From Nematostella vectensis (Eukaryota; Cnidaria; Anthozoa; Actiniaria; Edwardsiidae): a stretch of DNA of 64,000 nucleotides. A program made the position numbers and the translations under genes. Each line of letters begins with the position of its first letter. Position 1 is the stretch's first letter. Below, piece by piece: positions 42,601 to 54,400 of the stretch. Under the pieces are notes generated by a model that was not told the DNA's origin, did not search any database, and was given only the letters and a program-made list of their open reading frames with translations. Location: NCBI RefSeq assembly GCF_932526225.1, contig NC_064040.1, forward strand, positions 1,302,001 through 1,366,000, in the 5' to 3' direction.

Positions 42601-44876
42601 CAGGAAAACCCCAATAAACGTCTATATTTTTTATAAACCCGAGCAGGATTCACAGACCTCATCCGACAATGTTGTACAATTTGTGGGACTTTTGTGGGAC
42701 ATTTGGGTTGCACTTCGCTGGCTTCTATTTGCTGCTTTCTGATAGGTTATTCGTGCGCTCGTCGGATCTATGAATTAAAAACCATGTCTTGAAAGATAAC
42801 AGTAGGGAGTTCTTATTCACTAGTCATTTGATACCCCCACACACATGGTCCCAGGAAAGGGTGGGGGATTAGACTTAAATAAAAGCCTGTTTCCAAATTA
42901 AGAGTCAAAAACAGTCAATACCACCACCCCTCTTGATATATTCTGGTTAAAAAGTGATCTAAAATCCCACATTAACCCCTGACTTCCCCAGGACCACAAG
43001 GGAGGGAGCTCAAATGACTAGGGCATTACTATGTGATTCAGCAGTACACACTCAATATATTTTTTTTAGAACAAGATACTTATATTATATAAAACTAAAA
43101 ACAAACTTTTGCTTTTTAAATAATAAATCTGTAAAGAAAACAGTTTTCTATCGACCTAAAGATAATGGGAAAGGGGATATTTTAGGAAAGTACTGAATAT
43201 AATTATCACATTATTGTTATTATATTTTCTTTTCAAACATTTAAAGAAGAGTCATATTTCTTTCTTTTTCTTCTCCCTGTTGAGTATTTTTATGCAATTG
43301 ATGCTCTTTGCTATTTCCTCTCTACACCAAAAATATATTAATGAACAGATTTGATTTTTAAATTAGAAATTTTATTTAGTATTTTCCCTTATATCTTCTT
43401 TTTAGGAGTATCTTTCCAAGTCTCTTTCCCATTACATTTATTTTAGTGGTTTAGATATATTTCATTGGAATGGTTGGATCCAGGGTTTCTAAAAACACCA
43501 AAATATAATGCATTACTTGATGTATATTTGAAGATATTAATTCCCATGGGGATGGAAAATCACCACTTAAAATGGTACATTAAAGCTTCAGTATTGCATC
43601 TTATCTAAAATTGTGTCTGACACTATATTCCATCTTTGAAATCCTGTTTTATCCATTACTTGTTCTTCACAAGGACAAAGCTTGTCAGAATGTAGCTTTA
43701 CAAATGTACATTAATAGAACTTTTATCAGGGGAAGGGTAATTTTAGGGCAAGATACTTAAACTTTATAACACTAGCAACAACCTTGTTCTTTTTCAATAA
43801 TAGAATTCTGTTCACATAGCTTGGATAGCATAGACATGGCCTCTTTAGAGGCCTGTGGTGGTGAAAGGGTTAAGATAATGGGAAAGGGGAAATGTCAAGA
43901 AATGCTCAATCAAATTATTTTCATTACATAACACTGTTATATTTTTTCACCAAACCTTTCAAGTTGAGTCAATTCTCTTTATATCTCCTCTCCCGTCGAC
44001 TATTTTTTAGTCAATTGATATTCTTTGCTTCCTCTCTACCCCAAACATAGATCAATGAAAGGGTTTGGTTTGAAATTATAAGTTAGCATTTTAGCACTGT
44101 CAGTGATGCCTTAGATGTTTTTTAGGATTTGCTTCCAAAATCAATCTGTTTTTTCTTCATTGCATTCATTTGGGAGTAGGCCACCAACAACAAGGCCACT
44201 TGGTAAAGTGGGGTGCACCAATATGTAATGCATGAAAGGAGAAACATTTTAGGATTTTAATTCCCAGACATTTTTCTGAATATGCGGTCCAATGAAGGAG
44301 AGAATCGCCACTTAATCAATACATAAAAATTACAGTATGGCATCTAAACAGTCTAAATATATTATTTTGAATCTTTGGAATGCTGTTACACCCATGACAT
44401 TTTCTGCACAAGGGCAAAGCTTGTCAGAGTATTGTTTTGATTAAAAAAATATTCATAATGGAACTTCTATGATGGGACATCATTATTGAATAAGGCTTGG
44501 ATCCATTTGGTTAGTACAATAAATAAATCTCAGTAAAGAGCAGGATCCTAGATCCCCTAAAAATACCTCGATCAGTCAACACAAAAGGTGTTCAATGCTG
44601 GCTCCGCTTTTAGGCAGCGCCTAAATCAGTATATAAAAAAACACCCCTTTCATATAAACTCCTCCTATCTATTGAATGCATCCCCTCGGACCATCAAAAT
44701 TTAATAAATTCCCTGGGCGTTTATTAGATCATTTATTGTATTGTAAGTATTTTGTCTAATGATTGACTTATTTCACTGCAGGTAAAATGAAGGGGATAGC
44801 ATTCATTCAAGACCCTGATGGCTACTGGATAGAGATACTCAATGGGGAGGGAATAGCAGACATTTGCCACAAGTGA
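39647..44876 (+). CDS. GLO1: Glyoxalase I (lactoylglutathione lyase), 5 exons, 178 aa
   Basis: Exons are 39647-39789, 40122-40262, 40443-40510, 41075-41164 and 44782-44876, all GT-AG with matching phases. The 178-residue product is close to human GLO1 (184). The cytosolic, metal-dependent enzyme converts the methylglyoxal-glutathione hemithioacetal to S-lactoylglutathione. Metal ligands of the family are all present: Q26 (FQQTMLR), E92 (LELTHNWGTE), H119 ([11 protein letters not shown]) and E165 (GYWIEILN, also the catalytic base). The core is conserved ([39 protein letters not shown]). Exon 4 is preceded by a seven-copy repeat of its own acceptor. The last intron is 3.6 kb and holds two inverted-repeat elements and a tandem duplication. 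Confidence 0.97.
40641..41073 (+). repeat. 62-bp tandem repeat carrying copies of the GLO1 exon 4 acceptor and exon start
   Basis: Seven units precede exon 4. Each starts CAGG(T/G)CATAT(T/C)GGTGTGG, nearly identical to the real junction CAG|GTCATATCGGTGTGG at 41075, then continues TATTTTTTCTGATAATTTGT and AATCACAGTC before the next GGCAG. The unit therefore includes the splice acceptor plus about 17 exon bases (codons for GHIGV). Confidence 0.95.
41846..42795. mobile_element. Inverted-repeat (foldback or MITE-like) element in GLO1 intron 4
   Basis: AATTCATAGATCCGACATGT...GCGCACGAATAGCCAATCAG near 41870-41922 is mirrored by CTGATAGGTTATTCGTGCGC...GTCGGATCTATGAATT near 42735-42775. Outside them, GACATG and CATGTC also pair, and inner TGGTCCCACAAAAAGTC pairs with GACTTTTGTGGGACATT forms. 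It is about 950 bp. No transposase-like frame seen. Confidence 0.65.
42820..43020. mobile_element. 200-bp MITE, relative of the element at 8089-8684
   Basis: CTAGTCATTTGATACCCCCA at the left and CTCAAATGACTAG at the right are inverted. Inner CATGGTCCCAGG and CCCCAGGACCACAAGG also pair. The ends and the CCATGGTCCTGGG core match the larger copy at 8089-8684. Confidence 0.6.
43150..44560. repeat. Ancient tandem duplication (about 715 bp per copy) in GLO1 intron 4
   Basis: Both copies contain GATAATGGGAAAGGGG, an AAATATTATTT-rich stretch, a TCTCCTCTCCCGTCGACTAT-like segment (first copy TTCTCCCTGTTGAGTATTTT), TTTGCT.CCTCTCTAC, then CCAAAA.ATAAT-like and ACAAGGRCAAAGCTTGTCAGA blocks in the same order. 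The repeat starts near 43161 and 43871. The copies are well diverged and non-coding. Confidence 0.65.
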
Positions 44877-44939
44877 AAAGGGTCAAGGGTACTACAAAGC
44901 AGGCCATCAGGAAATGAATGAACTTATAATGAGTCTAGA

Positions 44940-44945
44940 AATAAA
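44940..44945 (+). terminator. AATAAA polyadenylation signal of GLO1
   Basis: AATAAA lies 64 bp after the GLO1 stop codon, a typical distance for a short 3' UTR. Confidence 0.65.
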
Positions 44946-45484
44946 ATATATATAGCACATCTATATAAGTAGACAGACCAAAATTTCAGCAGAGGTAGAG
45001 CTGCATGGGAGATGTTGTAAGAGCCAAAATATTAAATCAAACCAGAAGATGAATGATGATCAGGCGAAACCCTTATGTCAATTACAATGTCAGTTTTGTT
45101 TGACCACTAATATGAAAAAAAAAAAAACAGTTGTAAAAAGAGTGTAAGCATAAAAGTATCAGTGAAGTTAGGTACAATTTCATTTGTATGCCATAATTTA
45201 TCTTTTCATTTTCATTACAGCTCAAAAGACAATAGTGTGGATGTAGTTTTAAATAGTATATTTTTAAAGCCCTCTGACTAATAATAATGTCTGATAGTAG
45301 GTACCGATAGCACAATTAAAGTACAATAAAACAACCACACTATCTATCAATCTGTATATGATCTGTAACTCACAGAATCTTATTCTGTGATTTAGTTTTA
45401 ATCTTCCACAATTTTACACAGTGTTTAAGAAAATATATCAGAGATAATGCTCCTTTGTAGATAATCTTGCTATCTATCATTGGG
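44946..45484. other. Convergent 3' region of GLO1 and SLC30A6
   Basis: About 540 bp between the two converging genes. AT-rich, with no coding feature; probably the SLC30A6 3' UTR. No canonical minus-strand AATAAA was clearly identified. Confidence 0.4.
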
Positions 45485-48400
45485 TCACTTATGGTGCCTT
45501 TTACTGGCTGGTATGTATCCACTGTTTGGTGACGTGGCATAGTTCTGTTGTGGCTTGTCAAGGGGTGCTTGTGCCTGGCCGTGCCCCGCCCTATACGGCA
45601 TGTATCCGCTTGCTGTATTTTCGACGTATGGGCTGGGAGACTGGTTGATCTTGGGAAGACTAGGTGATTGGTGGAATGTTTGTGGGAGGGAGGAGAGAGT
45701 TGCTAGTTTTGTGCCACTTGTTGATCTGATCCAGTCATCTTTGAAGACCTGGATGGTTAGGTCTGACACAAGGTGAGACAATTTGTTGATAACATGGGCC
45801 AGGACCATCTAGGAGAAGCAGTGGTGAGCTTTGACAATTTTTAATTACAGTGCCACTCAAATTAATAATAAAAATAAATAATTGAGGTTCACTTATACTA
45901 ACATTAAACTTTCTAGCTGAGAAGCTCTCAGCTAGAACCTAGTTCACACAAGGGAGCCAAAAGGTTTGTACAATCAAACCCTCCCCCCAGAAGGTCTTTG
46001 CTTTTTGTCACTCATAGAAATGAACAAAATACATTGATTAATCATACCTGTTCATTAGCATCCCGTCTTATCCGCACATGAAGAGAGCCAGCCTAGCAAG
46101 GTAAGCAATAAGTATTTACTAACGAGCCAAACTACAGAATTAAGAAAAGTAATAAATATTTACTAACGAGATAGCCTAGCAAGAAAACAATAACTATTTA
46201 TTAACATATTTACTCCCTAAAAGTCAGTAATAAATATTTACTAACGAGATAGCCTAGCAAGAAAACAACTATTTTTATTAACATATTTACTCCCTAAAGC
46301 CTAGCAAGAATACAATAACTATTTATTAACATATTTACTCCCTAAAGCCTAGCAAGAAAACAATAACTATTTATTAACATATTTACTCCCTAAAGCCTAG
46401 CAAGAAAACAATAACTATTTATTAACATATTTACTCCCTAAAGCCTAGCAAGAAAACAATAACTATTTATTAACATATTTACTCCCTAAAGCCTAGCAAG
46501 AAAACAATAACTATTTATTAACATATTTACTCCCTAAAGCCTAGCAAGAAAACAATAACTATTTATTAACATATTTACTACCTAAAGCCTAGCAAGAAAC
46601 AATAACTATTTATTAACATATTTACTCCCTAAAAGTCAGTAGTCCCTTTTGTTCACTTAACGAAAATAAATCAGCACAAAAGTTGGTTGTGCTTTCAGTA
46701 CCATGCTTTCAATTTACTTGACTTCGTAAGGTACCCTTCGAAAAGCTGTAAGGTTACCTAACGACTTGAGTCATTGATTGTTGAAGAGTGCCATTAGGCA
46801 AACCGTTGGGCTGGTTGCTTAATGGACGGTTTCTTGATGACTTGGTTCCCTAACAATCTGATATCCCAGGTGGCAGAGGGTGAATGCTGTTTGAGTGACA
46901 AGGTTTCTATGGCTGCCAGTCATTTCCCAGGGTGGATACAACCACACTGACTAACCCACAACTAGTCGGCAGGCTTGGAACTTGGAAAATTCTATAGAAA
47001 TAATTCTGGGTCACCTTACCATTCTTCCAAACGACACTGTCCAGAAATGTTCATTCCTGAACTCTAGAACTCCATCCAGGGTCGATGCCTGATTAACAAA
47101 ATGAATAAAAGTGAATGAACCAGCACAATGAATTAACAAAGCAACACAATTAATTAACAAAAGGCACAATAAAATAACGATACGGCACAACACAATGATT
47201 TGACAAACCAGCACAATAAATTAACAAACCAGCACAATAAATTAACAAACCAGCACAATAAATTAAATGGTTCCTTTGTCGATCATCAGGATAACCTACC
47301 TCTCGTAGGCACTTGTCAATTTGGCTCATAATATCTACAGGGCAGGTCTGCAAGTTAAACGGGAAATAACAATGACAGCATGTCTACAGGGGTGGATATA
47401 ACAATGACAACATGTCTAAAGGGGTGGATATCACAATGGCAGCATGTCTACAGGGGTGGATATCACAATGACAACATGTCTACAGGGGTGAATATAACAA
47501 TGACAACATGTCTACAGGGGTGAATATAACAATGACAGCATGTATACAGGGGTGGACATAACAATGACAGCATGTCTACAGGGGTGAATATAACAATGAC
47601 AGCATGTCTACAGGGGTGGATTTAACAATGACAGCATGTCTACAGGGGTGGATATAACAATGACAGCATGTCTACAGGGGTGGATATAACAATGACAGCA
47701 TGTCTACAGGGGTGGATATAACAATGACAGCATGTCTACAGGGGTACTGTCTTTCAACACATGGCCTTTCTTTAGTGTATTACTGTTCGTTAACACATGT
47801 CCTTTCTTTAGTGTATTACTGTTAGTTAACACATGGCCTTTCTTTAGTGTATTACTGTTAGTTAACACATGTCCTTTCTTTAGTGTATTACTGTTAGTTA
47901 ACACATGACCTTTCTTTAGTGTATTACTGTTAGTTAACACATGGCCTTTCTTTAGTGTATTACTGTTAGTTAACACATGGCCTTTCTTTAGTGTATTACT
48001 GTTCGTTAACACATGTCCTTTCTTTAGTGTATTACTGTTAGTTAACACATGGCCTTTCTTTAGTGTATTACTGTTAGTTAACACATGTCCTTTCTTTAGT
48101 GTATTACTGTTAGTTAACACATGACCTTTCTTTAGTGTATTACTGTTAGTTAACACATGGCCTTTCTTTAGTGTATTACTGTTAGTTAACACATGGCCTT
48201 TCTTTAGTGTATTACTGTTCGTTAACACATGTCCTTTCTTTAGTGTATTACTGTTAGTTAACACATGGCCTTTCTTTAGTGTATTACTGTTAGTTAACAC
48301 ATGTCCTTTCTTTAGTGTATTACTGTTAGTTAACACATGACCTTTCTTTGGTGTATTACTGTTAGTTAACACATGGCCTTTCTTTAGTGTATTACTGTTA

Positions 48401-51400
48401 GTTAACACATGGCCTTTCTTTAGTGTATTACTGTTCGTTAACACATGTCCTTTCTTTAGTGTATTACTGTTAGTTAACACATGGCCTTTCTTTAGTGTAT
48501 TACTGTTAGTTAACACATGGCCTTTCTTTAGTGTATTACTGTTAGTTAACACATGGCCTTTCTTTAGTGTATTACTGTTAGTTAACACATGGCCTTTCTT
48601 TAGTGTATTACTGTTAGTTAACACATGGCCTTTCTTTAGTGTATTACTGTTAGTTAACACATGGCCTTTCTTTAGTGTATTACTGTTCGTTAACACATGG
48701 CCTTTCTTTAGTGTATTACTGTTAGTTAACACATGGCCTTTCTTTAGTGTATTACTGTTCGTTAACACATGTCCTTTCTTTAGTGTATTACTGTTAGTTA
48801 ACACATGGCCTTTCTTTAGTGTATTACTGTTAGTTAACACATGGCCTTTCTTTAGTGTATTACTGTTAGTTAACACATGGCCTTTCTTTAGTGTATTACT
48901 GTTAGTTAACACATGGCCTTTCTTTAGTGTATTACTGTTAGTTAACACATGGCCTTTCTTTAGTGTATTACTGTTAGTTAACACATGGCCTTTCTTTAGT
49001 GTATTACTGTTAGTTAACACATGGCCTTTCTTTAGTGTATTACTGTTAGTTAACACATGGCCTTTCTTTAGTGTATTACTGTTAGTTAACACATGGCCTT
49101 TCTTTAGTGTATTACTGTTAGTTAACACATGGCCTTTCTTTAGTGCATTACTGTTAGTTAACACATGGCCTTTCTTTAGTGTATTACTGTTAGTTAACAC
49201 ATGGCCTTTCTTTAGTGTATTACTGTTAGTTAACACATGGCCTTTCTTTAGTGTATTACTGTTAGTTAACACATGGCCTTTCTTTAGTGTATTACTGTTA
49301 GTTAACACATGGCCTTTCTTTAGTGTATTACTGTTAGTTAACACATGGCCTTTCTTTAGTGCATTACTGTTAGTTAACACATGGCCTTTCTTTAGTGTAT
49401 TACTGTTAGTTAACACATGGCCTTTCTTTAGTGTATTACTGTTAGTTAACACATGGCCTTTCTTTAGTGTATTACTGTTAGTTAACACATGGCCTTTCTT
49501 TAGTGTATTACTGTTAGTTAACACATGGCCTTTCTTTAGTGTATTACTGTTAGTTAACACATGGCCTTTCTTTAGTGTATTACTGTTAGTTAACACATGG
49601 CCTTTCTTTAGTGTATTACTGTTAGTTAACACATGGCCTTTCTTTAGTGCATTACTGTTAGTTAACACATGGCCTTTCTTTAGTGTATTACTGTTAGTTA
49701 ACACATGGCCTTTCTTTAGTGTATTACTGTTAGTTAACACATGGCCTTTCTTTAGTGTATTACTGTTAGTTAACACATGGCCTTTCTTTAGTGTATTACT
49801 GTTAGTTAACACATGGCCTTTCTTTAGTGTATTACTGTTAGTTAACACATGGCCTTTCTTTAGTGCATTACTGTTAGTTAACACATGGCCTTTCTTTAGT
49901 GTATTACTGTTAGTTAACACATGGCCTTTCTTTAGTGTATTACTGTTCGTTAACACATGGCCTTTCTTTAGTGTATTACTGTTAGTTAACACATGGCCTT
50001 TCTTTAGTGTATTACTGTTAGTTAACACATGGCCTTTCTTTAGTGTATTACTGTTAGTTAACACATGGCCTTTCTTTAGTGCATTACTGTTAGTTAACAC
50101 ATGGCCTTTCTTTAGTGTATTACTGTTAGTTAACACATTGCCTTTCTTTAGTGTATTACTGTTCGTTAACACATGGCCTTTCTTTAGTGTATTACTGTTA
50201 GTTAACACATGGCCTTTCTTTAGTGTATTACTGTTAGTTAACACATGGCCTTTCTTTAGTGTATTACTGTTAGTTAACACATGGCCTTTCTTTAGTGTAT
50301 TACTGTTCGTTAACACATGTTAGTTAACACTATTTATAACACACCTGAAGAAGGGCCTGGCCGCTGTACACACTCAGTGGCAGCATGGTCGCCCAAATGA
50401 TTGACGTCATCACCATGGCGCACAGGCTGTCTGCGATAAACGACTTGCTGAAAATATAATGAGATAATCTTAGGCTATGGTCTAATGGTGATGAACAAGG
50501 GTATTGTGCCTGAAAATAATGATGATGTACATGACAAAAACAGTTGATGGCAAGGCTAGTGCTGATGATAGTGTTGACAGTTGTTGATATCAATGCAAGA
50601 TGCAGATTTGATAGACTTGATAATGATAATGATGATAAAAACTTACTTGTAATCAACACATGCATCTGTAATGAGAACAGACAAAGCCCCAGCGATGCCG
50701 AGCAAGGCGATAGGGTTAAACTTCTGGATGAGTGCACGGCCAAGCATTGGCGTAAACCCACAGATGCTAATAAACAAAGAAAGGATAAACAGTGATCAAT
50801 TCTAAACTGGAAAAAAAACCTATTAAGTGGAAACATCTTAGGGTCCTGACCCCGTACGCAGTTCTGCTCAAGGTTAAACCAATCAGCTATCGAGCTATGA
50901 TTTGGGGTTTGCACAGCGCAGATCTGCGCGGTTTGAGCCAATCAGACGTTATAGATCTCGGTGACATCAAGGAGGTGTTGACATACAATAACCAGACTAC
51001 TCTGTATGGCATAAATATCTGGTTATTACATGTCAACAGGGGTAAAGCCTTTGTTAATTCTCAAACAAAAGGTAAAACAAAACCTCTGAAAGTCTGAACG
51101 AAAACACCTTCCTTTGACTAAATACAATAAGCTAAAAAGGAGCGACATTATTTTCACAGGTCCTCTTTTATTATTATAGTTTCTCAAATTGATACTTTTT
51201 GTGTTTGATATGTGTATTATTTTTAGCTTACTTGAAGGGTGCTAATTTGGCGGGATTGTTTTGGCGCGTTAAGAACAGTGTTCTCAAATACTGGAACTTC
51301 CTTCGTGTATCTCCTCCTTAGAGTTAATCGATTAACTCCAATATAATGCCTTCCTTATTTTCGGAGTTTATGATATTTCTTTGAATACCTTGTATCCCAG

Positions 51401-54400
51401 AAGAGTCCTTGCGTTATTTTCCAATTTCAACTGGAAGCTTGGCAAGCCTTAATCGGCCACGGCAGACTTGTTACTTTGCTTTCGTTGTAAATGCGTATGC
51501 AACCATACAAATATCCATCTTTGGTCGCTTAATAGTAAACTCGGAATGATCAAGCCGGCTATAACGCGAGGCAACGCGAGTTGGAGTGCTTATCATTGCA
51601 AGTGGTCACAAGACACAAAGCGCAGTCCTGCGCTTGCATTAGCCAATCATCATCATGGTTGTCTCTCGAGCCGAGGAAGACGATACGTTGAATCTCATCT
51701 TATTTGTGGACACGCATGTGGCTACGCAGACCAAAGTCCGATGCACAGATGCGGTTGCAGATGGGGCATGGGACGCCAGTTGTCGGGACAGAGGCAGAAG
51801 CAGCTCGGTGACGCCGGTGACGTGCAGCCGTAAGGCGACTACGACGGTCACCCTCAAAGGACTGCACCGCATTACTTGTGAGGGCACGCCAGCAAGTTCT
51901 ATTGGACGCCGCCGCCTCGAGCTGTCGAGGTAGGAGACTTGTCCATTTGAGGTTGGATTTGAGGTTGTCTTTGTACCTCTTCTTTGGGCGACCCTTCTTG
52001 CGGTAACCAGACGCTAGCTCACTGTAAAGCACCTGCCGTGGAATTCTTGACTCCTCCATGCGAATGACGTGGCCAGACCAACGAAGCTGGGCTTGGAGTA
52101 TCTTGGCTTCAATGCTTGTGGTGTCAGCTCTGTCTAGGACTTCGAGGTTTGTAATGCGGTCCTGCCAGCGTATGCGCATGATTGCCCGCAGAGAGCGTGT
52201 GTGGAATCGCTCCAGCTTCTTGATATGTCTACAGTAAAGGGTCCAAGTCTCGCAGCCGTATAGTAGTGACGGGAGGACGATAGCATTATAAACCTTCAGC
52301 TTTGTTGACAGGCGAATGTCCTGATGTTGTAAGACTTTGGTACGGAGTTTTCCCAATGCATGGCTCGCTTTCTGGATCCTGGCCGCAATCTCTTTGTCCA
52401 GTGTGTTGTCGTTGGAGATGGTGCTGCCCAGGTACACGAATGAGTCGACATTCTTCAGCTGTGTGCCATCGATGGTTATGCATGGCTGCTGGGGGATACT
52501 GTCTGGTGCGGGTTGAAGGAGAACTTCCGTCTTACTAAGACTGATTTTCAGACCGAACAACTTTGATGCTTCAGAGAACTTGTCCACGATAGTCTGTAGA
52601 TGATTCTCCTGGTGAGCCATCAGCGCGCAGTCGTCGGCGAACAGGGCATCAAGTATAAGCCTTTCCATGGTCTTTGTCTTGGCCGTAAGACGTCGCAGGT
52701 CAAACAGTGAGCCGTCCAGCCGGTACCTGATGTAGACACCAAGGTCAAGGTCTCGCACAGCGTGAAGCAGTACCTGGGTGAAGAAGAGATTGAACAACAC
52801 TGGAGCAAGCACACAGCCTTGTTTCACACCGTTGGAGATACTGAAGCTCTCAGAGGGCTCACCATCGGACAGGACTTCACCCGTCATGTCGTCGTGGAAC
52901 AGCCTAATCAAGGTTGTAAACTTTGCAGGGCATCCAAGCTTACTGAGGATAATCCACAATGCTTCGCGGTTGACGGTGTCGAAAGCTTTGGTGAGGTCGA
53001 TGAAGACTGCGTAGAGGTTCATATTCTGCTCAAGGCACTTCTCCTGGATCTGTCTTACTGTAAATACCATGTCAACTGTGCATCTACCAGGGCGGAAGCC
53101 GCACTGTGACTCAGGGAGGTTTTTCTCTGCAACGGATGGAATCAGCCTGTTCAGCATGATGCGGGCGAGGATTTTTCCGGCGATTGTGAGAAGGGATATA
53201 CCCCTGTGATTTTCGCACACTGTGCGAGTGCCTTTGTTCTTGTACAGGGCGACTATTGATGCATCACGTAGGTCGGCAGGCATTACTTCCTCGTCCCAGA
53301 TGCTGATCAGGACGCTGTGAAAAGCGTGCAGGGCCTCATCGCTAAGGGCCTTGTATACCTCCGCTGGTATACCGTCCTTGCCTGCAGCTTTCCCAGATGA
53401 CATTTGCTTGATGGCCTTCGTGAGTTCCTCCATGGATGGGGGATCGCTGAGTTCCTCGATTAGTAGCTGTTGAGGGATTTGGTCAAGTGCAGACTGGTCT
53501 ACTGACGACGGGCGATTGAGAAGTTGACTAAAGTGTTCCCTCCACCTCATGTTGATTGCAGTTTTGTCCTTGATGAGCGTGGCTCCGTCTGCTGACAGCA
53601 AGGGAGCGGAACCAGATTTCGATGGACCGTAGACTGTTTTGAGGGAGCTAAAGAAATGTTTCGAGTTGTTAGAGTCTGCAAAGCCTTGAATCTCTTCGGC
53701 CTTCTTCTCCCACCACTGGTCACGCATCGTTCTTATTTCCTGCTGAGCCAAGTACTGTAAGGACTTAAATCTGTCTTTCTTTGCAGCGGAGCTCGGATCG
53801 TTTTGCCATTCCATGAATGCCTTGTTCTTTCTGGCAAGTAGATTTTCAATTGCTTCGTTGTTCTCGTCGAACCAATCCTGGTGTTTCCGCGTCTTTGGGC
53901 CAAGAGCTGTCTTTGCTGTCTCGGTGACTACATCTCTGAACTGGTTCCACTTCTCCTTTGGATCTCCAGACAAAGGCCCGTTTGCAGTCAGCTTCTCATT
54001 CAGGCTGTTCTGGAACTTCTGTAGGTAGGAAGGCTGTTGGAGTCTGGCTGTGTTGAAGGGCGTGCGCACAAGCTTTGGACGCTTTGGGTGACGTGGCGCA
54101 ATGTGAAGTTTCAGAGTGCAGCGGACTAGGCGGTGATCTGTCCAGCATTCCGCTCCTCGCATGGCTCTGGTGACGTGGACATCCTGGATGTCACGCTGGC
54201 GGACGATAACAAAGTCTATGAGATGCCACTGTTTTGATCTTGGATGCATCCAGGTCGTCTTGAACTTGTCTGCCATTCTGAACACAGTGTTGGTGATGAC
54301 CAGATCGTACTCCGCACACTTGCTTAACAGTAGGAGGCCGTTGTTATTCATCTTGCCAACGCCGTGTCTTCCTAGCACTCCATCCCATCGTTCGTAGTCC

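Noticed and set aside
47704-50316. 870-codon open frame of KKGHVLTNSNTL repeats (minus strand)
   Set aside because: It is the translation of a 36-bp satellite inside a SLC30A6 intron; the period is a multiple of three, so one frame stays open by chance.
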